Shown: in pieces, positions 1 to 7,755 of the stretch
Position numbering within the stretch: position 1 is the first letter of the stretch
Layout of the letters: each line of letters starts with the position of its first letter
Assembly (NCBI GenBank): GCA_018691345.1
Contig: JABGTJ010000057.1
Coordinates: 1 to 38,865, forward strand
From: Methanobacteriota archaeon
GTDB lineage: Archaea; Thermoplasmatota; Poseidoniia; Poseidoniales; Poseidoniaceae
Direction: 5' to 3'
DNA length: 38,865 nucleotides
Program-made: the position numbers and the translations under genes
Notes under the pieces: model-generated
What the model was told of the DNA's origin: nothing
Databases searched by the model: none
Seen by the model: only the letters and a program-made list of their open reading frames with translations

Positions 1-1
1 G

Positions 2-445
2 AAAAAGGATATTGATCTTGAAGAGGATGTTGAAATTGCCTATTCGGATAACGATGTCGACTCGAACCTTCTCAGCGATGAAAAACTGGGACTCCGCGGC
101 AGACCCGACCAAATTGTCATCGTGGATGGCGAGTTTATTCCAGTAGAGCAGAAGACTGGAAAAGTCCCCAAGAACCCGCATTCCAGTCACCGAATGCAGT
201 TGCTTGCGTACCTGCACTTGGTTGAAAAAAGCACGAACAAAAGTTCACCGTATGGCGTCTTGCGGTACGGCAGCGAAAACTTGCACCAGATTCCCTGGAC
301 TGTAAATGCCAAAAAGGAACTTCATGAAGCGGTATCTGAAATTCAACGGCTCATGGTTAAAGGTGGAGCAGAAAGGAATCATGAGCGACCAGGCAAGTGC
401 CGGAATTGCTCACGACGGTACGCGTGCAATGATTCCCTTGTGTGA
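2..445 (+). CDS. Cas4/RecB-like PD-(D/E)XK nuclease, C-terminal part (5' end outside window)
   Basis: The reading frame is open from base 2 and ends at a TGA at 443-445, so 147 residues of the C-terminal part are visible and the start lies upstream. Visible motifs in order are GRPD (the usual metal-binding Asp), VEQKTGK (the E-x-K of the PD-(D/E)XK core), QLLAY (the QxxxY motif) and a terminal C-x2-C-x5-C (CRNCSRRYAC), which in Cas4 and Dna2-type nucleases binds an Fe-S cluster together with one N-terminal Cys, here outside the window. Family knowledge suggests a 5'-3' single-strand DNA exonuclease acting in repair or CRISPR adaptation. No cas gene or CRISPR array is visible, so a stand-alone DNA-repair role is the simpler inference. 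It converges on the lipoprotein gene with one base between the two stops. Confidence 0.85.
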   Translation, partial: KKDIDLEEDVEIAYSDNDVDSNLLSDEKLGLRGRPDQIVIVDGEFIPVEQKTGKVPKNPHSSHRMQLLAYLHLVEKSTNKSSPYGVLRYGSENLHQIPWTVNAKKELHEAVSEIQRLMVKGGAERNHERPGKCRNCSRRYACNDSLV

Positions 446-446
446 A

Positions 447-1004
447 TCATTCACAGCCATCTTCCAATGGATACATCAAACATGTTCGCGTGACGATCAC
501 GTTAATTTCGAAGTTGTCTTGTAAAGCAGTATTCTGCAAACCCCCTCCACGAGCATTAATCTCCAATCGCCAATTTCCATTCTCAAAGGTAGTCGAGTCC
601 TCTTCCATCATAAGCGGGTCCGTCGATGCTCCGAGGTCTTGACACACATCAATCGACCAAGCCAGATTATTGGACGGGGTATACAATTCGGCACGTACAT
701 AGCGGGTAAAACTCTCAAAGCACCCAATATCTTCTGTTCCGGTGATCTGCACTTTCCTGTAAATTGAAATCTCGCTGACCGGGTCATCGATTGGGATGAA
801 CGTTGTATTGGTGTATGCTTCCCATTCAAAGGGATTGACAAATACCTTGATTTCTTTGTAACTGATAGTTTCAGTATCAAGTTTCGGCGCATCTCTCCCG
901 TTTTCCAAAAACTCTCTCGATTGGAGAAGCCCCAAACATCCAGATGAAGAACCAAGAACGATGGTCATGACCAACAGAATTGGTATACTCCATTGGCTCT
1001 TCAT
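447..1004 (-). CDS. Small predicted secreted lipoprotein of unknown function
   Basis: 185 residues from the ATG at 1002-1004. The open frame extends upstream to 1082, but this ATG begins a typical signal sequence (MKSQWSIPILLVMTIVLG) ending in SSGC, a plausible lipobox with Cys23. A TATA-like box at 1025-1034 lies about 26 bp upstream, as expected for a leaderless archaeal transcript. The mature part is short, beta-strand-like and polar, with two further Cys near the C terminus (RTCLMYPLEDGC). I recognise no family. It is probably anchored on the outer face of the membrane. The stop is one base from that of the convergent nuclease gene. Confidence 0.72.
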   Translation of the reverse strand: MKSQWSIPILLVMTIVLGSSSGCLGLLQSREFLENGRDAPKLDTETISYKEIKVFVNPFEWEAYTNTTFIPIDDPVSEISIYRKVQITGTEDIGCFESFTRYVRAELYTPSNNLAWSIDVCQDLGASTDPLMMEEDSTTFENGNWRLEINARGGGLQNTALQDNFEINVIVTRTCLMYPLEDGCE

Positions 1005-1024
1005 AGGGATATCCAAGTGCGCCC

Positions 1025-1034
1025 TACATATCAA
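1025..1034 (-). promoter_or_regulatory. TATA-like box of the lipoprotein gene
   Basis: On the minus strand the bases read TTGATATGTA, centred about 26 bp upstream of the ATG at 1004. That spacing fits an archaeal TATA box driving a leaderless mRNA and supports the chosen start. No strong purine-rich BRE was judged present. Confidence 0.45.
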
Positions 1035-1151
1035 TTCAATGCCGAGATGATACGAGGGTTTGAAACCTGAGAGATGCAGCACTCTATGTCCGAATGACGC
1101 TTGCGGTTGCCGAGCACTTGCAATGACGAACCCTATGAAAGCCGACGGACA

Positions 1152-3953
1152 TCATTCAAACTTCGCGCCGCAGGTTCCACATTCAGTTGCAGCCACAGGC
1201 AAATCCGCACCGCATGCACCGCACTCAGCCACATCGGATTTGGAATCTTCAGCAGCTTTGCGGCGAGCGCCTCTGCGACGCGCTGGCTTGTCTGCCTTTG
1301 GCGTCAAATCATCCGCCTTAGAAAGTGGCTTCTCGTCATCGATGACGGTGAAATCTGAAGTTGTTTCAGAAACTTCGTTACCAGCAAATGCTGAATCTGA
1401 AAGTTGCATTCCGACGTTGACTTTATCTCCGGGCATAATTCCATCCTCACCGGTGATTTCGTACAGACGTCCTCGAATGTCTGCATCGCTTGCAGAGAGA
1501 TCTTTTCCGTCGTCTTTGTGAGATCTGATTTCGCCCTTAGAAGCCAAAATTGCATCAATATCGGTGGTATTATCGCTCAAGTCTTTCATGCTCTTGAGGG
1601 TTGTAGTAACCGTGGTCAGATAGGTTTCTAGTTCCTCTTCAGTCATGTCTTCACGCAGAATATCATCGGCATTCCGACGGTCATAGGCTGCTTCGACTTC
1701 TGCTTCAGCAGAAACGATGTTTTCATCCCATTCTTCTTCGAGTTGATCTTCATCGTATCCAAACTCCTTGACCGCTTGAGCAAAATTCTCAGTTCCTGTC
1801 ACGATGGCGTCTTCGTCAATTTCTTCTGGTAGAGCCACAGTTTCTTTGACTGAGCGCTCCTTACGTTCGCGCTTCTCAAAGTAGGAGGATACATCTTGGT
1901 CTGCACCGCAATAGACGCAGTTATCGAGCAAGTCTGGAATCGACTCGCCGCATTCGTTGCAATCGTGGAATTGTTTTCTTGCCTTTTTGAGGTTGAATGA
2001 ACAGTGAGGACAACGGTCTTCATCACCCTCAAGTTCACCGTCACATGCTGGACAGTAATCGAAAATATCACGCTCAACTTCATCTTCAGATTCTCGAGTT
2101 AAGAACACTGAAATCGCAAGAATTGCAATCAAGATAAAGGCAACGATACCAATCAAAGTGAATGTTCCAAGTTCAGAATTGGAATTTTTGTCATCCAAGT
2201 CTTCTCCACTCAATACCGTGTTGAAGGTTCGAGTGAAGGTGTTGGAAATGGTAGAATCAGAGGGGACCAACCGAACCACGGTCGATGGAGCAACAGCCGT
2301 GAAGTCACATTCAAGCGTGACCTTATCACCGAGGTTAACCACTTCAGCCTGTATAGTGCTGATGATATCATCGTTGCCATCAAGACAATCGTAGGTGACC
2401 AAACCGGTGGCTGTGCTGGTCAAATCAATCGAAAGAGAATAGTCAATGCCTTGCGTCATTGGAAGGGCAAACGCTGAACCATCCGAATCGGTCACTTCAA
2501 GCGTTGAAAGAGCCCAGTTGAGGCGCAATTCAGCTTCAACTGAAACCATGCCTGTTGCAACGCTGTTCAAGGGATTTGAATCCCAACTGTTGGAAGAAGC
2601 AACCCATTGTGCTTCAAAGTCAGCTTCGTGCGCACCGATTAAAGTTGTTAATTCGATGACCCAGGTGAAATCCTGGCCTGAATCAAGATAGATAATTGGA
2701 GAAGTTTCCGTTGTCTCTTCCCATGTGTAATGCAATCGGCCGGAAACCCGGATGTCGCCGGTATTGACCATGCTTACACGCCACTCGACTGAATCTCCGG
2801 AGTTGACCGATGGGGAAGATGCAATGGCGTTGGCATCAACGAAAACGTCAGGGACCTCAAATTTGGAGAGTGTAGAGGATTTCTCATCGTTCTCCGTTGA
2901 TTCCTGTGTAAATGCCGCATTTGAGAATGGGTCAATCTTGGCCGTAATGGTGTGGGTTCCTGCCGGCAGGCCATCGAGTTCTGCAGCCGTAAGGGAATGA
3001 CTCCATGTGGACTCAGCGTATCCAGTTCCGCTCAACGATACGCTGAATGGAGCAGTGGTTACAAGTTGCCCGGTTAAAGTTGAGATTTGGAGCCACATGG
3101 GCACATCGGATACGCCGGTCCCGTTGGTTCGACCCAGTTTACCGGACACAACCCAAGGACCTTGAAGGGCGCCAACAGCGATTTCTACGTTAAGTTCTCC
3201 GATATGGAATACATCCATTCGAGTATCAACGGTCAGTGGAACCTCGACCACTTTATTGAACTCAGATGATTCCTGAACTGCATCTTGGTAATCGGGTGTC
3301 AGATAGAGGATGTGAGAACCACTTTCTGGAGCTGTGAACGTCGTGTTGACCCATTCTGTTGCCCCGGCGGCGATAGGTGGTGTAACGAGGTCTTGGTCGC
3401 TGGAACCAGGTAAATCGATGTGAAGAGTGCTTGCAACTGCAGGCTCGCTTCCCACGTTACGAACAAGTGAAGAAAGCGTTACTGTATCACCTGAAAAGAT
3501 TGCTGTTGAAGGTGTGAGTTCGGTTTGCGTTACCTTGAGGTTCGGAAGTCCTGTGACGGTGAAATCAACCCAGAAATGGGCTTCGTTGCCAGAATTACGA
3601 GGATGCTCAAAGGTGATGTGAACCTCGTGGTCGCCTTCGGTAAGACCGTTCCATACCGCTGTAACTTGGGCTGAAGTCTCCGTATCAATATCGATGGTGG
3701 CTTCTTTGAGAAGTTGGTCAGGGCCTCTGGAATCACGATAGAAAGAATATTCAACATCGGTTGCATAATTACCGCTGTTGTACAATTGCAGGTTAATCGT
3801 GACCGAACCGCCTGCTACGGGATTGGATGGTTGCAGGGCAACCGTGCTCGGACTGGCTTGAATCGATCCGCTTTGCTCTGCCGTTGCTGGCATCGGAACT
3901 GATGCGATACAAAGAAGAAGAATTGCCAATATCGGCTTCCACGCGCTTGCCAT
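1152..3953 (-). CDS. Membrane-anchored surface protein with CARDB/Ig-like repeats and cytoplasmic zinc ribbons
   Basis: 933 residues from ATG 3953. A TTG at 3998 in the same frame would add 15 residues but gives a poorer signal peptide. Order of parts: signal peptide (MASAWKPILAILLLCIASV), then about 570 extracellular residues with repeated CARDB-like strands containing N-x-G turns (NSGNYATDV, RNVGSEPAV, VNTGDIRVSG), then one transmembrane helix at about 594-617, then about 315 cytoplasmic residues. The tail holds two consecutive zinc ribbons at about 630-685 (CPAC..CPHC and CNEC..CVYC), an acidic and probably helical middle, a K/R-rich stretch (KPARRRGARRK) and a third ribbon at the extreme C terminus (CGAC..CGTC). 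Function is unknown. The topology suggests a surface receptor or scaffold with an intracellular binding tail. It is transcribed divergently from the 4144 gene. Confidence 0.85.
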   Translation of the reverse strand: MASAWKPILAILLLCIASVPMPATAEQSGSIQASPSTVALQPSNPVAGGSVTINLQLYNSGNYATDVEYSFYRDSRGPDQLLKEATIDIDTETSAQVTAVWNGLTEGDHEVHITFEHPRNSGNEAHFWVDFTVTGLPNLKVTQTELTPSTAIFSGDTVTLSSLVRNVGSEPAVASTLHIDLPGSSDQDLVTPPIAAGATEWVNTTFTAPESGSHILYLTPDYQDAVQESSEFNKVVEVPLTVDTRMDVFHIGELNVEIAVGALQGPWVVSGKLGRTNGTGVSDVPMWLQISTLTGQLVTTAPFSVSLSGTGYAESTWSHSLTAAELDGLPAGTHTITAKIDPFSNAAFTQESTENDEKSSTLSKFEVPDVFVDANAIASSPSVNSGDSVEWRVSMVNTGDIRVSGRLHYTWEETTETSPIIYLDSGQDFTWVIELTTLIGAHEADFEAQWVASSNSWDSNPLNSVATGMVSVEAELRLNWALSTLEVTDSDGSAFALPMTQGIDYSLSIDLTSTATGLVTYDCLDGNDDIISTIQAEVVNLGDKVTLECDFTAVAPSTVVRLVPSDSTISNTFTRTFNTVLSGEDLDDKNSNSELGTFTLIGIVAFILIAILAISVFLTRESEDEVERDIFDYCPACDGELEGDEDRCPHCSFNLKKARKQFHDCNECGESIPDLLDNCVYCGADQDVSSYFEKRERKERSVKETVALPEEIDEDAIVTGTENFAQAVKEFGYDEDQLEEEWDENIVSAEAEVEAAYDRRNADDILREDMTEEELETYLTTVTTTLKSMKDLSDNTTDIDAILASKGEIRSHKDDGKDLSASDADIRGRLYEITGEDGIMPGDKVNVGMQLSDSAFAGNEVSETTSDFTVIDDEKPLSKADDLTPKADKPARRRGARRKAAEDSKSDVAECGACGADLPVAATECGTCGAKFE

Positions 3954-3970
3954 GTAGGTAATCGACAACC

Positions 3971-3997
3971 TGCGGAGCACTTGAACCCATCTCCGCA
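3971..3997. promoter_or_regulatory. 7-bp inverted repeat upstream of the zinc-ribbon surface protein
   Basis: TGCGGAG at 3971-3977 pairs perfectly with CTCCGCA at 3991-3997 across a 13-base loop. It lies 18-44 bp upstream of the minus-strand ATG at 3953, next to an A/T tract at 4003-4011 that may be the minus-strand TATA element. It could be an operator or a leader hairpin. Confidence 0.35.
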
Positions 3998-4048
3998 AGC
4001 CGTAAAAAAAACCACATCAAGGCTGAGATTTGTCAACTCCAGATTGCA

Positions 4049-4100
4049 CGTAGCCGTTGACAAGAAGAAGACGCAAAGCATTTGACATCAAACGGCTACG
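4049..4100. promoter_or_regulatory. Perfect 10-bp inverted repeat in the divergent promoter region
   Basis: CGTAGCCGTT at 4049-4058 is the exact reverse complement of AACGGCTACG at 4091-4100, with 32 bp between the arms. It sits between two divergently transcribed surface-protein genes (starts at 3953 and 4144). Centre-to-centre spacing is 42 bp, about four helical turns, which would suit a dimeric or looping regulator bound to both arms. No regulator is identified. Confidence 0.4.
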
Positions 4101-4143
4101 ATGAAGGGGAGCATTCAAGGATAACCGCACCCGTCACAGCATC

Positions 4144-5949
4144 ATGGGAAGGAGTTGGCCGAGTGTTATCCTGGTCGTGCTCCTTCTTTTCGTGAGCACA
4201 ACGCCCGCGGTGAATCTCGAACTTGATGATTCGAAATCCAGTTTCTTTACTGCTTCAGACCTCTCGCTTAGTTTTTCGAACGGCCCGACGCAAAACCAAG
4301 ACGTAACTGGGCTGTTCAGCCTTTCCTTCTCAATGAGCGGTGAGGCAAATGTATCATCGCTCCTTATCGAGCTGTCCAGCGATGGTAATACGTGGACAAC
4401 GGTCACCAATCTTACATCGACGCCTTGGCTAACATACTTTGATTCAACAAGTTACAGCAATGCCTCCTACACACTGCGGGCAACCGCATGGGATGATGAT
4501 GTCAATGAATCCGTCGTTGCAACATCTGGCACGTTCAACATCGTTAATCAAGTCCCAGTTATTACCATCTTTACTGCCCTTAATGCAGCAGCAGGAGGAG
4601 GCACTTCGGCATCCGACCGAGCGTGGTTTGGCTTTGCAAGTGACGGAACGATTGCTTACCGTTGGGGTGCAAGCGATGATGATCTCAGTTACGCTACCAT
4701 CACCAATGTGCCGGGACCTGGTGCGCCTTCCAACGATGGACCGGCAAGCCTTGCTTACGGCTGGGATTGGAGCAGTGGGGCTATGGCAGAAGGAACTTGG
4801 AACTCACGACTCACTGTGTACGACAGTTCGAGTTTATCGACGACTGAAACGTTGTTTATTGGCATCGACAGAACCGGGCCAACGCTTTCTTCCGTAACGG
4901 TTGGAGACGGTTCCGGTTGGCAGAAAACAACCGATGTCACCTTGAGTGGACTGATTAACAATGCCGATGATGGGCAAGGAAGCGGCGTTGCTTCCGCAGA
5001 ATATTCACTGGACGGCATCGAATGGAACAGCACAACTTCAGATTCCATCCAACTAAGCCTCAATGAAGGCACGCACACCATTTCAATACGCTCAATTGAC
5101 CGGGTGGGAAATACCGGTGCAACAACCCAAATCGATGTTCGTATCGACGATACACTGCCCGAATCAATTGGATGGACGGTTGACGAATTAACAACGAGTC
5201 GCAACGGACCGGCAAATGTACAATTCAATGCTGTTGACGACGGTTCAGGTATTGATGCATCCAACTCATACATTCAATTCGGTTTCGATTCAAACGGTGT
5301 CGGACAAACTCCCGACCTCACTGGCAACTGGTTACAAATGAGTTCTCCAGGACTAAATGGGTCGATTGGATTAGCGAGTTGGGCTACAAAGTCACGCCAA
5401 TATTTGATGTTCCGAGCCATCGTTGTTGACAACGCTGGAAACGAGTACACTTCAAATCCAAGTTCCTACCAAATCCTTCCAGGTCTTGACCTGTACTGGA
5501 ACGCTACCGAAACCAACCTTGACCGCCTCATTGTTCGACCCGGAGAAGCCGATGGAAACGTCACCATAACGAGCCTACTGGAGAGCAACCAAGATTACGG
5601 CGGAAGCGTCGTTGTTCGGCTTGAATCAGCACCAGCAGACCGCACCTCCACCGTAACATGGACGGTTATGGAATCACGAACCTTAGAAATGAATTCTCTT
5701 GAAGACCGTGAAGAATTATTGATTTGGAATTACACTGTCCCTAAGACTGGTCAGTTTGACTTACGCTTAGTTATCGACTACGTGAACGTCATCGACGAAT
5801 ACGATGAAGGGAACAACTACAACCACATGGTTGTAACCGGTGCTTCAATTGGTTCTCCGGGCTTAGTACCGTCTTTTGCCCCTTCGGTTCTGCTGCTTCT
5901 CTTGGCTGGGTTTGCGATAAGTGTAATCCAGCGTCGAACAAGAGATTGA
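4144..5949 (+). CDS. Secreted Ig-like repeat surface protein with C-terminal membrane anchor
   Basis: 601 residues from ATG 4144. An N-terminal signal peptide (MGRSWPSVILVVLLLFVST) is followed by tandem beta-sandwich modules. Two resemble the adhesin/OmpL47-type Ig domain (YSLDGIEWNST, LNEGTHTISIRSIDRVGN), and near the C terminus there is a CARDB-like module (VDEYDEGNNYN type). The last 29 residues are PG-containing (SPGLVPSFAP), then a hydrophobic helix (VLLLLLAGFAISVI), then QRRTRD. This motif-helix-basic layout resembles either a simple tail anchor or an archaeosortase-type sorting signal. There is no catalytic motif, and adhesion or cell-surface structure is the inferred role. The gene is divergent from the 1152-3953 gene and is followed 25 bp later by the KH-protein ATG. 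Confidence 0.82.
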   Translation: MGRSWPSVILVVLLLFVSTTPAVNLELDDSKSSFFTASDLSLSFSNGPTQNQDVTGLFSLSFSMSGEANVSSLLIELSSDGNTWTTVTNLTSTPWLTYFDSTSYSNASYTLRATAWDDDVNESVVATSGTFNIVNQVPVITIFTALNAAAGGGTSASDRAWFGFASDGTIAYRWGASDDDLSYATITNVPGPGAPSNDGPASLAYGWDWSSGAMAEGTWNSRLTVYDSSSLSTTETLFIGIDRTGPTLSSVTVGDGSGWQKTTDVTLSGLINNADDGQGSGVASAEYSLDGIEWNSTTSDSIQLSLNEGTHTISIRSIDRVGNTGATTQIDVRIDDTLPESIGWTVDELTTSRNGPANVQFNAVDDGSGIDASNSYIQFGFDSNGVGQTPDLTGNWLQMSSPGLNGSIGLASWATKSRQYLMFRAIVVDNAGNEYTSNPSSYQILPGLDLYWNATETNLDRLIVRPGEADGNVTITSLLESNQDYGGSVVVRLESAPADRTSTVTWTVMESRTLEMNSLEDREELLIWNYTVPKTGQFDLRLVIDYVNVIDEYDEGNNYNHMVVTGASIGSPGLVPSFAPSVLLLLLAGFAISVIQRRTRD

Positions 5950-5974
5950 AAAGAGGTTGGCTGTAGGATTAGCC

Positions 5975-6721
5975 ATGCGCCAGCCTCTGCCTCGTGTCCC
6001 GATGAACCGTGTTGCGGTTCTTATTGGCTCAAAAGGTGCGACTGCGAAGTCTCTTCGCAATGCATCCGGATGTAAAGAGTTCAACATCGATTCGGAAACC
6101 GGTGATGTCGAAGTGGTCTGGGGCGAACCGGGAACCTACGATCCAGTAAAGGCAATGAAATTTCCAAACGTCATCAAGGCAATCGGAAGGGGAATGGCGC
6201 CAAAAGCAGCAATTCAACTGCTCGAAGACAATCACTTCTTCGAACTGGTTGACATCCGAAAGTTCGTCGGCAAGAGGTCAAACCAGCAGCGAAGAATCCG
6301 TGGCCGAATCATTGGAAGCCAAGGTAAAATTCGCAAACTCATCGAAGGGTTAACCGAAACTCAAATCACCATCTACAACTCAACGGTTGTTTTGGTTGGA
6401 GAAGAAGAAGGACTTTCTGCTGCTCGTCAGGCTGTGGAAATGATTGCGGGGGGTGCAGAACACGGCACCGTGCTTAACTTCCTGGAAAGAGACCGAAGGC
6501 GCTCACGAATCGTTAATCGGCAACTCGACAGCATCGAAGTTCGTGAAGACATAGTTGTGCCTCCAACTGGATTTGAAGGACTTGTCCCGGGTCTGTCCGA
6601 CCTGTCGGATCGGAGAAACCGGCGTATGCGTGCATCCCAAGTAGACCCTGAAGATGCAAATGCAGTTACTGAGATGATGGAACTCGCCGAAGACGAAGAA
6701 GTCAGTTGGGGCGAAGAGTGA
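5975..6721 (+). CDS. Dim2/Pno1-like KH-domain RNA-binding protein
   Basis: 248 residues from ATG 5975. A TTG at 5957 and an ATG at 6002 are alternative starts. Two KH domains are visible: the first with GSKG at about 18-21, the second with IIGSQGKI at about 112-119. The linker MKFPNVIKAIGRGMAP is characteristic of archaeal Dim2/Pno1 proteins. The eukaryotic relatives bind the 3' end of pre-18S rRNA during small-subunit maturation, so a role in 16S rRNA 3'-end maturation is the family-based expectation. After the second KH domain there is a basic stretch (ERDRRRSRIVNR) and an acidic tail. It converges on the RIO1 gene with no intergenic base, which supports a shared function even though the two are not in one operon. 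Confidence 0.88.
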   Translation: MRQPLPRVPMNRVAVLIGSKGATAKSLRNASGCKEFNIDSETGDVEVVWGEPGTYDPVKAMKFPNVIKAIGRGMAPKAAIQLLEDNHFFELVDIRKFVGKRSNQQRRIRGRIIGSQGKIRKLIEGLTETQITIYNSTVVLVGEEEGLSAARQAVEMIAGGAEHGTVLNFLERDRRRSRIVNRQLDSIEVREDIVVPPTGFEGLVPGLSDLSDRRNRRMRASQVDPEDANAVTEMMELAEDEEVSWGEE

Positions 6722-7729
6722 TTATTCCTCTTCGGAAAAAGTCTGCTGTTGTACATGGTCGAGGTTCATGTTGAGCACCTCAAACATTGCTTCTGCAAGT
6801 TCAACCTTAATGCCGTTCTTCTTTCCCCATTCGACCAGTCGAGTAACGTCTCGAACGAGGAACTCTTGTGCTTTAGGATGGGTCTGAATTACAGCTTGTC
6901 CTACGTCGATGACCATGGCTCTTCCATCATGCCAGAGTATGTTATACGGTGAAAAATCACCATGGACAAGGTTTGCTTTTTGCCAGCAAATGGCCAAAAA
7001 TTCCAGTAAATCATCGAATACACTTTCCGGGTCGTCGACTTTAACTTCACGGAGTTTAGGTGAAGCCGATACATCGGTCCCAATATACTCCATCACAAGC
7101 ACGTTCTTGTGAATACCAATCGGTCGTGGAACATTCAACCCCCAACGCGACAAACGCGATAGATTTCGGTGTTCTTTACGAACCCAAATATCAACCAGAT
7201 CACGATGCCTGCGGCGCAGACCGCCAAACCGACGGTCGCCCTCGATGTATTGAATGAGGTTCTTGAATACGGCATTCGAGGTGTGGAAGATTTTCACTGC
7301 GACAACTTTCCCATCAATGTCTGTAGCGTGAAAGACGTGCGCTTCCTTACCGCGAGCAATCGGGAAATCGAGCGTATCGAGTGTGCCTGCTTTCATCAAT
7401 TTATACAGCGACATCAGGGTCATTCTGTCAAAGACTTGGTCGAATACTCGACGGTCGACCCAGTCGTATGTCCCGATCCCTAACGCACCTTGTATGTTTG
7501 ATTCAATATCTCTGAACATGCGTTTGTAGCGGTCTTCCTTCATCCAGTTGAATGCACCGGATTTAGCCTCAAGATTACTGAGGAAATGGTCTTGTTCGTT
7601 TCTGGCAAAATCTTCATCCATGCCTTGTTCAGACGAAGATTGCTTGCGAGGCTGTTTATGTTGACGGCGGCGTTTACGCTGGCGTTTGTTGGAACCCAAC
7701 TCGTCGTCCCAGTCGTTTCCTTTCGCCAT
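6722..7729 (-). CDS. rio1: RIO1-type serine/threonine protein kinase/ATPase
   Basis: 335 residues from ATG 7729. A basic N-terminal tail (KRQRKRRRQHKQPRK) precedes the RIO fold. Key residues are present: the RIO P-loop ARGKEAHVF at about 135-143, the ATP-anchoring Lys146 in AVKIF, the catalytic loop LVHGDFSPYN with Asp258 and Asn263, and the metal-binding Asp275 in VIDVGQA. RIO1 acts in late maturation of the small ribosomal subunit. The gene lies 26 bp downstream of aIF1A on the same strand, with a GGGTGG Shine-Dalgarno sequence before the ATG, so the two are probably cotranscribed. Its TAA abuts the TGA of the KH protein gene. Length is normal for archaeal RIO1 with an extended N terminus. 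Confidence 0.95.
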   Translation of the reverse strand: MAKGNDWDDELGSNKRQRKRRRQHKQPRKQSSSEQGMDEDFARNEQDHFLSNLEAKSGAFNWMKEDRYKRMFRDIESNIQGALGIGTYDWVDRRVFDQVFDRMTLMSLYKLMKAGTLDTLDFPIARGKEAHVFHATDIDGKVVAVKIFHTSNAVFKNLIQYIEGDRRFGGLRRRHRDLVDIWVRKEHRNLSRLSRWGLNVPRPIGIHKNVLVMEYIGTDVSASPKLREVKVDDPESVFDDLLEFLAICWQKANLVHGDFSPYNILWHDGRAMVIDVGQAVIQTHPKAQEFLVRDVTRLVEWGKKNGIKVELAEAMFEVLNMNLDHVQQQTFSEEE

Positions 7730-7755
7730 TTGCCCACCCAGGGTCTTGATTCACT

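Noticed and set aside
1057..1067. Small palindrome GGTTT-G-AAACC between the lipoprotein and zinc-ribbon genes
   Set aside because: Five-base arms are common by chance, and it is not placed over a recognisable promoter.
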